A DNA stretch of 16,979 nt from Mycolicibacterium porcinum (GCA_001942045.1 MSTD01000075.1:1-16979), one strand, 5' to 3'. Counted from the stretch's first letter, positions 7,444 to 14,255 are shown. Notes: generated by a model from the sequence alone, not told the origin. Made by a program: numbers and translations.

Positions 7444-7857
7444 ATGACGAACGAAGGAATGGAGAGCGCGCACACCGGTTCGGGGCACGTTGCGGAGCAC
7501 GCAACTGTCGAACACCGCCATGTCGAGGAGCACGCGGCGCTGTACAACAGGCATCTCGCCGCGCACGAGAAACTCTATGCCCAGCACCGCGATGAGCATG
7601 CGCGCTTAGCCGAGAAGCACATCACCGATCACGAGCGGGCGACCGACGGGGCGGCGCTGCGCAGGGTGGCTGTGTCCACCTGGCACGCCGGGCAGCACCT
7701 CGGCATTGCCGTCCGCCAAGCGTCCCAGCTCGCCTTGCTGAACGTGCGTGATGTCAGCGAGCGCGTTGGCTTGGATCGCCGTCACGCGATGGAGCTGATG
7801 CTGCAAGAGCGCAGGCACGCGAAGGAAGATCGGCACGAACTTCACAAAGCGTCGTAG
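7444..7857 (+). CDS. Small His-rich protein with five 11-residue His-pair repeats
   Basis: This 137-residue protein contains 18 histidines (13%). Residues 14-68 are five consecutive 11-residue repeats, each with His at repeat positions 2 and 6: His15/19, 26/30, 37/41, 48/52 and 59/63. The pattern, rich in Glu, Ala, Arg and Leu, predicts one long helix with His pairs spaced i,i+4. Residues 69-137 look like two further helices with four more His near the end. There is no signal peptide or membrane segment, so it is probably cytoplasmic. The start is well supported by AGAAGGA at 7428-7434. Geometry suggests binding of transition metal ions, or pH-dependent assembly; I do not recognise the family and assign no function. 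It converges on the YibE/F gene with 5 bases between the stop codons. Confidence 0.8.
   Translation: MTNEGMESAHTGSGHVAEHATVEHRHVEEHAALYNRHLAAHEKLYAQHRDEHARLAEKHITDHERATDGAALRRVAVSTWHAGQHLGIAVRQASQLALLNVRDVSERVGLDRRHAMELMLQERRHAKEDRHELHKAS
7483..7647 (+). repeat. Hendecad (33-bp) repeat array encoding xHxxxHxxxxx
   Basis: Five in-frame 33-bp units encode residues 14-68 of the His-rich protein. The His codons at repeat positions 2 and 6 are kept in every unit while the rest of the DNA has diverged, so the array is old and held by selection on the protein rather than a recent duplication. Confidence 0.8.
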
Positions 7858-7862
7858 GGCGG

Positions 7863-9092
7863 TCAGCGGCCGGCGGTGTTCGGCGTCGCCAGCACCGCGG
7901 CGATCCCGGTCGTCAACGGAACCGACAGCGCCAGGGCGATACCACCGACCGCGGAGCGGGCGATCTCGATGGCCACGCTCTCACCCGTCAGCACATCGGC
8001 CAACGACCGGTTGGCCACGCTGAACAACAGCAGCAACGGCAACGCGCTGCCGGCATAGGCCAGCACCAGGGTGTACACGGTGCTGGCGATGTGATCGCTG
8101 CCCACCCGCATGGCGCCGACGAAGATCGACCGCCGGCTCCCGCCGTGCTCGGCGAGTTCGAACACCGCCGAGGCCTGGGTGATGGTCACGTCGTTGAGCA
8201 CACCCAGCGAGCCGATGATGAACCCGGCCAACAGCAGGCCGGTGATCGACACGTTGCCCAGGTATGCGGCGACCTCGTTGTTCTGATCCTCGGACAGGCC
8301 CGTCAGATGAGCCATTTCGATTGCCGCCCAAGACAATATGGCGGCCAACAGCAGTGAGGTCAGCGTGCCGAGCAGGGCCGCGCTGGTGCGCAGGCTGACC
8401 CCGTGGGCCAGGTAAATCACCGCATACAGAATGGCCGCCGAGGCCACGAGCGCCACCGGTATCGCCGGGGCGCCGTCACGCAATGCGGGTAGAAGGAAGA
8501 CCATCAGCACGGCGAACGCCACCACGATGCCGACGATCGCCCGCAGCCCGCGCCAGCGCGCCACCGCCACGATCACCACGGCGAACACCACCGCCAGGGC
8601 GATCAACGGCCAGGTGCGCTCGTAGTCGAAGAACGCGTAGCTCGTCGTGCCGGCCTCATCGACCTGCCGGCTGATCCGAATGTTGTCCCCGGCAACGAGA
8701 TTCGGTTGTCCAGGTCCGGTGGTGAATTCCAGCAGCGTGTTGGCGCCCTTGTTCGGGCCGGAATCGATGGCCACCAGGTTCTGCACACACGTGCCGCCAC
8801 CCGGGGCGGCAGGCTGCGGCTTGGAGGTCAGCACACCCCCGGCCGACGGGCTACCGCAGTCGGCGAGGGTGCTGGACGTGACGTGCCCGGCTTCGGTGGT
8901 GACGGCACCGCCCGCGGCGTTCTGGAAGGGCAGCGGGATGTCGACCCTCTGATGGCTGGGCCACAACACGGCTGCGCCGATCAGGACCGCGAGCCCGATG
9001 GCCACGAGCAGGCCGACGACGACGCGGGCGGCCAACGGTCCCAGCGGAGACGGGCCGGCCAGCGAATGCGAGTGGGAATGCGTGTGCGCCAC
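7863..9092 (-). CDS. YibE/F family multi-pass membrane protein
   Basis: This 409-residue protein matches the YibE/F family, whose function is unknown. It has an N-terminal transmembrane segment (about 22-45), an extracytoplasmic domain of roughly 110 residues with two cysteines (TLADCGSPS and GGGTCVQN) that could pair, and about seven further helices from residue 160. Family-type motifs are GVLNDVTITQASAVFEL and GSDHIASTVYTLVLAYAGSALPLLLLF. The extreme N-terminus is MAHTHSHSHS, with His at 3, 5, 7 and 9, a potential metal-binding string on the cytoplasmic side if the first helix is N-in. The GTG start at 9092 is preceded by TACTCT ending 6 bases upstream, suggesting a leaderless transcript, although the gene also lies 40 bases after the aminotransferase on the same strand and could be co-transcribed. 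It meets the His-rich gene tail to tail. Confidence 0.88.
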   Translation of the reverse strand: MAHTHSHSHSLAGPSPLGPLAARVVVGLLVAIGLAVLIGAAVLWPSHQRVDIPLPFQNAAGGAVTTEAGHVTSSTLADCGSPSAGGVLTSKPQPAAPGGGTCVQNLVAIDSGPNKGANTLLEFTTGPGQPNLVAGDNIRISRQVDEAGTTSYAFFDYERTWPLIALAVVFAVVIVAVARWRGLRAIVGIVVAFAVLMVFLLPALRDGAPAIPVALVASAAILYAVIYLAHGVSLRTSAALLGTLTSLLLAAILSWAAIEMAHLTGLSEDQNNEVAAYLGNVSITGLLLAGFIIGSLGVLNDVTITQASAVFELAEHGGSRRSIFVGAMRVGSDHIASTVYTLVLAYAGSALPLLLLFSVANRSLADVLTGESVAIEIARSAVGGIALALSVPLTTGIAAVLATPNTAGR

Positions 9093-9098
9093 CCCGAC

Positions 9099-9104
9099 AG
9101 AGTA
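9099..9104 (-). promoter_or_regulatory. Candidate -10 (leaderless) for yibE/F
   Basis: Read on the minus strand, TACTCT fits TANNNT and ends 6 bases before the GTG at 9092. It lies in the 40-base gap after the aminotransferase gene. No -35 match is evident. Confidence 0.4.
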
Positions 9105-9132
9105 GAGGGAGCGGCTGGCGGGTTCCTGGCTC

Positions 9133-10404
9133 CTACTGGCGGTAGCTCGCCAGGAAGTTGCCCAGCCGCTCGATGGCCTGGGCCAGGTCCCGCGCCCACG
9201 GCAGCGTGACGATGCGCAGGTGATCCGGTGTGGGCCAGTTGAATCCCGTGCCCTGCGTCAGCAGGATCTTCTCCTGCAACAACAGGTCGAGCACCAGCTG
9301 CTCGTCATCGTGGATGTCGTGCACTTCAGGATCCAGGCGCGGGAACGCGTACAGCGCACCCTCCGGCTTCACACAGGAGACTCCGGGGATCTCGTTGAGC
9401 TTCGTCCACGCGGTGTCCCGCTGCTCGAGCAGCCGACCGCCCGGCAGCACCAGATCGTCGATGCTCTGGTGACCGCCCAAGGCGACCTGAATCGCGTGCT
9501 GTGCAGGCACATTCGGGCACAACCGCATGTTCGACAACAGGCTGATGCCCTCGATGAAGCTGGTCGCGTGCTCCTTGGGGCCGGTGATGACGAGCCAACC
9601 CGAGCGGTAGCCGGCCACCCGGTAGGCCTTCGACAGCCCGTTGAAAGTCAGGGTCAACAGGTCAGGCGCCAGCGTCGCCAGCGAGATGTGCTTGGCGTCG
9701 TCGTAGAGGATCTTGTCGTAGATCTCGTCGGCCAACAGCAACAGCTGATGCTTGCGGGCCAACTCGACCATCTGCTCCAGGGTTTCGCGGCTGTACACCG
9801 CGCCCGTGGGGTTGTTCGGGTTGATCACGACGAGCGCCTTGGTGCGCTCGGTGATCTTGGACTCGATGTCGGCGACGTCGGGATTCCAGCCCTGGGTCTC
9901 GTCGCACATGTAGTGCACCGGGGTGCCGCCGGCCAGGGCGGTCGACGCCGTCCACAGCGGGTAGTCCGGCGCCGGGATGAGCACCTGATCGCCGTTGTCG
10001 AGCAGCGCCTGCAGAGTCATGGTGATGAGCTCGGAGACGCCGTTGCCCAGGTACACGTCGTCGATGTCGAACCGGGGGAAACCCTCGACCAGCTCGTAGC
10101 GGGTGAACACCGCGCGCCGCGCGCTGGCGATGCCCTTGGAGTCGGAATAGCCCTGCGCGTACGGCAGGGCCTGGATCATGTCGCGCATGATCACGTCGGG
10201 TGCCTCGAAGCCGAACGGCGCGGGGTTGCCGATGTTGAGCTTGAGGATGCGGTGCCCTTCAGCTTCCAGCCGTGAGGCCTGCTCGTGCACCGGCCCACGG
10301 ATCTCGTACAGGACGTCCTGCAGCTTCGTGGACTGGGCGAACGTACGCGGCTTCGGGTGCTGACCGGTATGCCACGGCAACTGATGGGTAGTCACGCCCA
10401 CCAT
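9133..10404 (-). CDS. aspC: PLP-dependent aminotransferase, AlaA/AspC type (Rv0337c-like)
   Basis: This 423-residue fold-type I aminotransferase uses pyridoxal phosphate in the cytoplasm to transfer amino groups. The pattern is closest to the AlaA (glutamate-pyruvate) subgroup, although the M. tuberculosis homologue Rv0337c is named AspC. The PLP-binding lysine is Lys259 in FNGLSKAYRVAGYRSGW, with Arg267 contacting the phosphate. NPNNPTG (195-201) carries the PLP-contacting Asn, and Asp226 and Tyr229 in LADEIYDK complete the site. NIGNPAPFGF (57-66) binds the substrate carboxylate region. I chose the ATG at 10404 with a weak GGTGAG upstream; the open frame runs 57 codons further but that part is not aminotransferase-like. 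Neighbours aspC - etfD - iniR keep the M. tuberculosis gene order. Substrate (Ala versus Asp) cannot be fixed from sequence. Confidence 0.9.
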   Translation of the reverse strand: MVGVTTHQLPWHTGQHPKPRTFAQSTKLQDVLYEIRGPVHEQASRLEAEGHRILKLNIGNPAPFGFEAPDVIMRDMIQALPYAQGYSDSKGIASARRAVFTRYELVEGFPRFDIDDVYLGNGVSELITMTLQALLDNGDQVLIPAPDYPLWTASTALAGGTPVHYMCDETQGWNPDVADIESKITERTKALVVINPNNPTGAVYSRETLEQMVELARKHQLLLLADEIYDKILYDDAKHISLATLAPDLLTLTFNGLSKAYRVAGYRSGWLVITGPKEHATSFIEGISLLSNMRLCPNVPAQHAIQVALGGHQSIDDLVLPGGRLLEQRDTAWTKLNEIPGVSCVKPEGALYAFPRLDPEVHDIHDDEQLVLDLLLQEKILLTQGTGFNWPTPDHLRIVTLPWARDLAQAIERLGNFLASYRQ

Positions 10405-10659
10405 GGTCTCACCACAGTCCACTGATTTTGGAATTTGCCGATCTTGTGGTGGCCACCGCCACAATCCGCCGATTTGCCGAGGCGCGGCATCTGTGGGTGT
10501 TCCTGGCATTCGTATTGGAGCCCGCTGTGGATTCGCTTGGGTGGCGTCGCGCCGGGCGCAAACCTGCGCAACCATGGCTGGAACGCAAACGGCCGCCTAT
10601 TTCCCCAGGTCAAAGGGTATTTGCGTCAGCAACAAGTTCGACAAGATTGGCAATCCCAC
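10405..10659. promoter_or_regulatory. Divergent intergenic region with an inverted repeat
   Basis: These 255 bases separate the minus-strand aminotransferase from the plus-strand exported peptide and must hold both promoters. TTGTGG (10444-10449) and CCACAA (10459-10464) form a dyad around a TGGCCA palindrome, roughly 40-60 bases before the aminotransferase start. TTTGCCGA also occurs twice nearby, on either side of the dyad. I see no convincing -35/-10 pair and no RNA gene. Confidence 0.3.
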
Positions 10660-10905
10660 ATGGCACGAATTACCAGCATCCTCCGAGTCAACACCCTGGC
10701 CGCGGCCCTCGGCGGCAGCGCCGTCGTCGCGATGGGCGTCATCGCTGCGACCATGGGTGGCGCACCGGAGGGCCCGGCCACCGTCGTCTCCGGCGGATCG
10801 ATGACCCTCGGTGAGACCACCACCGTCACCTACACCGGCACCATCACACCCGTCGTCGCAGCACCGGCAGTCAAGGCCAAGCCCTTCGGCGGCAGCGGCA
10901 CCTGA
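10660..10905 (+). CDS. Small exported or membrane-anchored peptide, unknown function
   Basis: This 81-residue protein begins MARITSILRVNTLAAALGG, a basic start followed by a hydrophobic stretch to about residue 33 (VVAMGVIAATMGG), then a Gly/Thr-rich mature part (TVVSGGSMTLGETTTVTYTGT) that reads like a small beta structure, and ends AVKAKPFGGSGT. It looks like a secreted or N-terminally anchored peptide; no clear AxA cleavage site stands out. The ATG at 10660 is chosen because the signal-like stretch starts there; the frame is open much further upstream, but in non-coding-like sequence. There is no strong Shine-Dalgarno sequence. Similar small mycobacterial exported peptides are known to me only as hypothetical proteins. 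A strong hairpin follows its stop codon. Confidence 0.65.
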   Translation: MARITSILRVNTLAAALGGSAVVAMGVIAATMGGAPEGPATVVSGGSMTLGETTTVTYTGTITPVVAAPAVKAKPFGGSGT

Positions 10906-10920
10906 CACTTCCGCCAAACG

Positions 10921-10956
10921 CCGAACGGCCACCTCCTCGCGGAGATGGCCGTTCGG
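10921..10956. terminator. Bidirectional terminator hairpin between the exported peptide gene and etfD
   Basis: CCGAACGGCCA (10921-10931) pairs perfectly with TGGCCGTTCGG (10946-10956), and CTCC (10933-10936) pairs with GGAG (10941-10944) inside it around a TCGC loop, giving a 15-bp stem with a single C/A mismatch. It sits between two converging genes (stops at 10905 and 10973), as expected for a shared terminator. Flanking T-runs are weak on both sides, typical of mycobacteria. Confidence 0.8.
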
Positions 10957-10972
10957 TTCGTTGAGGACGTGC

Positions 10973-13900
10973 TCAGCGCTTACCGGGACGCTTGGCGCCC
11001 GGCTTGATGCCCAGACCCACGACCGGCGGTTCCGGCTTGGCAGGCTCAGCGGGCTTTTCGGCAGGCTTTTCCGCGGCCGGCTCCGGGGTCGACTCGGCAG
11101 CAGGAGCCGGAGCGGCGGGCGCCGGTGCAGCTGCGGTCTTCTTGGCACCCGGACGACGCGCGCCCGCGGCAATGCCCAGACCCACGACCGGCGGTTCGGC
11201 CTTGGCCGGCTCGGCCGGGGCAGCAGCCGGAGCCTCAGCTGCCGGAGCCGCATTGGCCGACGCCGCAGGGGCCGCCTTCTTGGCACCCGGACGCTTCGCG
11301 CCGGCGGCCAAGCCCAGCCCCTTCACCGGAGCCGCGGGTGCCGCCGGGGCTTCCGAAGCGGGAGCCTCGGCAGCCGGAGCGGACGACGCCGCAGGAGCAG
11401 CCGACTTCTTCGCGCCGGGACGCTTGGCGCCACCAGCGATGCCCAGACCCTTGACCGGGGCGGCCGGAGCGGCGGGTGCTTCAGCCGGAGCGGCCGACGC
11501 GGCAGGAGCCGCCGTCTTCTTGGCACCCGGACGCTTGGCGCCACCGGCCATGCCCAGGCCCTTCACCGGGGCCGGAGCCGCAGCGGGTGCCGCCGGTGCC
11601 TCGGCAGCAGGGGCTGCCTCCGCTGCCGGGGCTTCCTCGACGGCCGGTGCCGGTGCCGCGGCTTCCGCCTTTGCCTCGGCTGCCGCACGTGCCTCGGCCC
11701 GCTTCTCGGATTCCTTTGCCGCCGTGCCCTTTTCGGGCAGCTTGACGGCGCTCTTGTCCAGCGAGTTCAGCAGCAGCTGAGCCACATCGAGCACTTCGGC
11801 CTTCTCGACGTTGCGGGCCGCGGCCACGTCGTCGACACCGTCGGTGATCATCACGCGACAGAACGGGCAGCCGGTCGCGATCGTCGAGGCGGTGTCCATC
11901 GCCTCTTCGGTGCGCTCCACGTTGACGCGCTTACCGATGTGCTCTTCCATCCACATCCGCGCGCCACCGGCACCACAGCACAGGCCGCGGTCGGCGTGGC
12001 GAGGCATTTCCTTGAGCGTCACACCCGACGCCTCGACCAGCTCACGCGGAGCCTCGTAGACCTTGTTGTGGCGACCCAGGAAGCACGGGTCGTGGTAGGT
12101 GACCTCGGGGCCGCCGGTGGACTTGACCGGCACCAGTTTCTTGTCCCGTACCAGGCGGTTCAGCAGCTGCGTGTGGTGCACGACGGTGTAGTTGGCACCC
12201 AGCTGCGGGTACTCGCGGCCGATCGTGTTGAAGCAGTGCGGGCAGGTGACGATGATCTTGCGGTCCACCGTCTCGACACCCTCGAACAGCTCGTTGATGG
12301 TCTCGACGTTCTGCGCGGCGAGCTGCTGGAACAGGAACTCGTTGCCCGAGCGGCGGGCCGAGTCACCGGTACAGGTCTCACCGGTGCCCAGCACCAGGAA
12401 CTTCACGCCCGAGGCGGCCAGCAGTTCGGCGACGGCCTTGGTGGTCTTCTTGGCCCGGTCCTCGTAGGCGCCGGCGCAACCGACCCAGAACAGGTACTCG
12501 AAGCCGTCGAAGCTCTCGACATCCTCGCCGTAGACCGGCACGTCGAAGTCGACCTCGTCGATCCAGTTCGTGCGGTCCTTGGCGTTCTGGCCCCAGGGGT
12601 TGCCCTTGGTCTCCAGGTTCTTGAACAGCACACCGAGCTCACCGGGGAACTCCGACTCGACCATGACCTGGTAGCGGCGCATGTCGACGATGTGGTCGAT
12701 GTGCTCGATGTCCACCGGGCACTGCTCGACGCAGGCACCACAGTTGGTGCAGGACCACAGCACGTCGGGGTCGATGACGCCGCCCTGCTCGGCGGTTCCG
12801 ACCAGCGGGCGCAGGGCCTGCTCGGGGCCGGAGCCCTCGATGCGGGCGAAGCCGTCTTCGGGCACACCGTGGCCGTGCAGGCTGTCGCCCAGCTTGGCGA
12901 AGTCCACCGAGCCCTCCTCGGGCATCGGCTTGCCTTCGATGATGTACGGAGCCTTGGCGAACAGGTGATCGCGAAGGTTCATCATGACGAGCTTGGGAGA
13001 CAGCGGCTTACCGGTGTTCCAGGCCGGGCACTGCGACTGGCAGCGACCGCACTCGGTGCAGGTCGCCATGTCGAGGTTGGCCTTCCAGGTGAAGTCCTCG
13101 ATACGGCCCTTGCCGAACACCGCGTCTTCTGCGGGATCTTCGAAGTCGATCTTCTCGCCCTTGTATTCCATCGGCAGCAGCGGGCCGAGGCCGTCGGGCA
13201 GACGCTTGAAGGTGACGTTGATCGGGGCCAGACCGATGTGCAGGTGCTTGGAGTGCAGCACGATCAGCAGGAAGGCCAGCATCACACCGAGGTGGGCGAG
13301 CAGCGCCAGGGTTTCCAGCCAGACGTTGGCAGTGTGGCCCAGCGGCGCCAGCAGCTTGGCCATGCCGTCGGAGAAGAAGGCACCCGACTGGTAGGGGAAG
13401 TTCTCACCCAGCACGTTGACGGCCGCACCGCGGAACACCGCGTAGGTCGCGATGACCAGGAAGATCATGATGAGGATCGTCCAGGCGCCGCCGTTGTGCG
13501 AGCCGTAGAAGCGGGACCCGCGGCCCAGCTGCTCGGGGTTCTTCCGGATACGGATGATCGCGAAGACGATGATGCCGGCCAGCACGGCGACGGCGAAGAA
13601 GTCCTGAAGGAAGCCCAGCACCGCCCAGCGGCCGACGAACGGGATGTGGAACTCGGGGTTGAACAGCACGCCGTAGGCCTCGAGGTAGACCGTGGCCAGG
13701 ACGAAGAAGCCCCACATGGTGAAGAAGTGCGCAAGGCCGGGGATCGACCACTTCAGGAGCTTCGACTGGGCGAAGACCTCCTTGTTCTGGTTCAGGAAGC
13801 GCTGAACCAGATGGTCCTTACGGCCACGCTCGTCGCCGACCTTCTGACCCGAGCTGATCAGCTTGGTGAGCCACATGATGCGCTTGGCGGCGAACGCCAA

Positions 13901-13984
13901 AACGACGAGCGTGGCGAGCACACCGAGAATCAGCCGCGCCACCACAAGGGTGTGTTCGAGACTCTCCACCAGAAACGCCTCCAT
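10973..13984 (-). CDS. etfD: Membrane Fe-S oxidoreductase EtfD (electron-transfer flavoprotein : quinone partner)
   Basis: The 1003-residue protein matches Rv0338c, reported as EtfD, the membrane partner that passes electrons from EtfBA during fatty-acid beta-oxidation to the respiratory chain. Residues 10-245 hold about five or six membrane helices. Two 4Fe-4S clusters follow: CTECGRCQSQCP (Cys309, 312, 315, 319) and CTNCGACVEQCP (Cys412, 415, 418, 422). Then come two CCG-type domains as in heterodisulfide reductase HdrD: WVGCAGAYEDR and TCPHCFNT, then HDPCFLGRHN (Cys634), GLCCGAGG (Cys669/670) and GCPFCR (Cys706/709). Residues 755-1003 are a low-complexity Ala/Pro tail with five repeated basic motifs, longer than I recall for M. 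tuberculosis (882 residues in all). I prefer the ATG at 13984 over one at 14014, because the paired palindromes then lie upstream rather than inside the gene; no good Shine-Dalgarno precedes either. Confidence 0.92.
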   Translation of the reverse strand: MEAFLVESLEHTLVVARLILGVLATLVVLAFAAKRIMWLTKLISSGQKVGDERGRKDHLVQRFLNQNKEVFAQSKLLKWSIPGLAHFFTMWGFFVLATVYLEAYGVLFNPEFHIPFVGRWAVLGFLQDFFAVAVLAGIIVFAIIRIRKNPEQLGRGSRFYGSHNGGAWTILIMIFLVIATYAVFRGAAVNVLGENFPYQSGAFFSDGMAKLLAPLGHTANVWLETLALLAHLGVMLAFLLIVLHSKHLHIGLAPINVTFKRLPDGLGPLLPMEYKGEKIDFEDPAEDAVFGKGRIEDFTWKANLDMATCTECGRCQSQCPAWNTGKPLSPKLVMMNLRDHLFAKAPYIIEGKPMPEEGSVDFAKLGDSLHGHGVPEDGFARIEGSGPEQALRPLVGTAEQGGVIDPDVLWSCTNCGACVEQCPVDIEHIDHIVDMRRYQVMVESEFPGELGVLFKNLETKGNPWGQNAKDRTNWIDEVDFDVPVYGEDVESFDGFEYLFWVGCAGAYEDRAKKTTKAVAELLAASGVKFLVLGTGETCTGDSARRSGNEFLFQQLAAQNVETINELFEGVETVDRKIIVTCPHCFNTIGREYPQLGANYTVVHHTQLLNRLVRDKKLVPVKSTGGPEVTYHDPCFLGRHNKVYEAPRELVEASGVTLKEMPRHADRGLCCGAGGARMWMEEHIGKRVNVERTEEAMDTASTIATGCPFCRVMITDGVDDVAAARNVEKAEVLDVAQLLLNSLDKSAVKLPEKGTAAKESEKRAEARAAAEAKAEAAAPAPAVEEAPAAEAAPAAEAPAAPAAAPAPVKGLGMAGGAKRPGAKKTAAPAASAAPAEAPAAPAAPVKGLGIAGGAKRPGAKKSAAPAASSAPAAEAPASEAPAAPAAPVKGLGLAAGAKRPGAKKAAPAASANAAPAAEAPAAAPAEPAKAEPPVVGLGIAAGARRPGAKKTAAAPAPAAPAPAAESTPEPAAEKPAEKPAEPAKPEPPVVGLGIKPGAKRPGKR
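10976..11566 (-). repeat. Five-copy GLGxAxGAKRPGAKK repeat in the EtfD C-terminal tail
   Basis: Copies of (V/K)xGLGxxxGAKRPGxK lie at 11566-11516, 11455-11405, 11326-11276, 11188-11138 and 11023-10976 (residues 807-823, 844-860, 887-903, 933-949, 988-1003). They are separated by Ala/Pro/Glu-rich linkers of growing length. The DNA of the copies is similar across about 50 bases, consistent with duplication within the gene. The last copy ends the protein. Confidence 0.85.
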
Positions 13985-13989
13985 TCGCG

Positions 13990-14007
13990 AGTTACTCGCG
14001 GGTAACT
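13990..14007. promoter_or_regulatory. Operator-like 18-bp palindrome, copy 1 upstream of etfD
   Basis: AGTTACTCGCGGGTAACT is a palindrome with one mismatched pair. It lies 5 bases before the preferred etfD start. It shares the AGTTAC-n6-GTAACT frame with copy 2; the two centres are 25 bases apart. Confidence 0.7.
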
Positions 14008-14014
14008 TGGGCAT

Positions 14015-14032
14015 AGTTACCCGTCGGTAACT
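14015..14032. promoter_or_regulatory. Operator-like 18-bp palindrome, copy 2 upstream of etfD
   Basis: AGTTACCCGTCGGTAACT has perfect 7-base arms (AGTTACC / GGTAACT) around CGTC. It overlaps a TANNNT element (TAAGTT on the minus strand, 14034-14029) that would start transcription near 14022, so a bound protein would block RNA polymerase. Size and symmetry suit a TetR-type dimer. The regulator is not in the window. Confidence 0.7.
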
Positions 14033-14034
14033 TA
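14029..14034 (-). promoter_or_regulatory. Candidate -10 element of etfD
   Basis: TAAGTT on the minus strand fits TANNNT and would place the transcription start near 14022, giving a leader of about 38 bases to the preferred ATG (or 8 bases to the earlier ATG at 14014). I see no convincing -35. Confidence 0.35.
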
Positions 14035-14081
14035 GCTTCCTTCAGCTCATAGTGACATTTAGGTGTTTCTTACCGCTACCG

Positions 14082-14093
14082 AGGCTTACCTAA
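14082..14093 (-). promoter_or_regulatory. Possible IdeR iron-box half-site upstream of etfD
   Basis: TTAGGTAAGCCT on the minus strand matches 11 of the first 12 positions of the mycobacterial iron box TTAGGTTAGSCTAACCTAA, but the right half is not conserved. An iron-responsive site would suit a gene for a multi-cluster Fe-S protein. With only one half it stays a weak candidate. Confidence 0.2.
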
Positions 14094-14191
14094 CTTCGAG
14101 GCCACTGTGGTATAGCTCTCAGCCCTGCCGGCCACGGCCGCCGCATCGGCTCCGACGACCGTCACCCCCGCACACCGGCTGCACGATGCCG

Positions 14192-14255
14192 TTCGCGTGT
14201 GTAACGCCGTGGCGGCCGCGGGCGACTTTTCCCGCCATGGCGTTACTCACGCGAA
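14192..14255. repeat. Long near-perfect inverted repeat between iniR and etfD
   Basis: Bases 14192-14199 pair with 14248-14255 and 14201-14215 pair with 14232-14246. The result is a stem of 23 pairs, broken by one T/T mismatch (14200/14247) and containing one G/T pair (14209/14238), with a 16-base loop. It lies about 80 bases after the iniR stop codon and 160-230 bases upstream of the etfD start. A terminator for iniR is the simplest reading, but there is no U-tract and the stem is unusually long for that. A structured small RNA or regulatory leader are alternatives. I see nothing else clear in 14094-14334. Confidence 0.75.

Noticed and set aside
9220..10275. A 351-codon plus-strand frame opposite the aminotransferase
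   Set aside because: Antisense shadow of a gene with complete PLP-binding motifs.
10405..10575. 57-codon extension of the aminotransferase
   Set aside because: The extension is Pro/Arg-rich and unlike the family, and it would fill the divergent promoter region.
10811..14005. A 1064-codon open frame on the plus strand opposite etfD
   Set aside because: It lies antisense to etfD, whose Fe-S motifs and membrane helices are unmistakable. The plus-strand protein is Arg/Gly/Leu/Val-rich with no domain; high GC produces such antisense frames.
13985..14014. Ten-codon N-terminal extension of EtfD starting MPKLP
   Set aside because: It would put one operator palindrome inside the coding region and has no Shine-Dalgarno. 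It cannot be fully excluded, since the candidate -10 would give it an 8-base leader.
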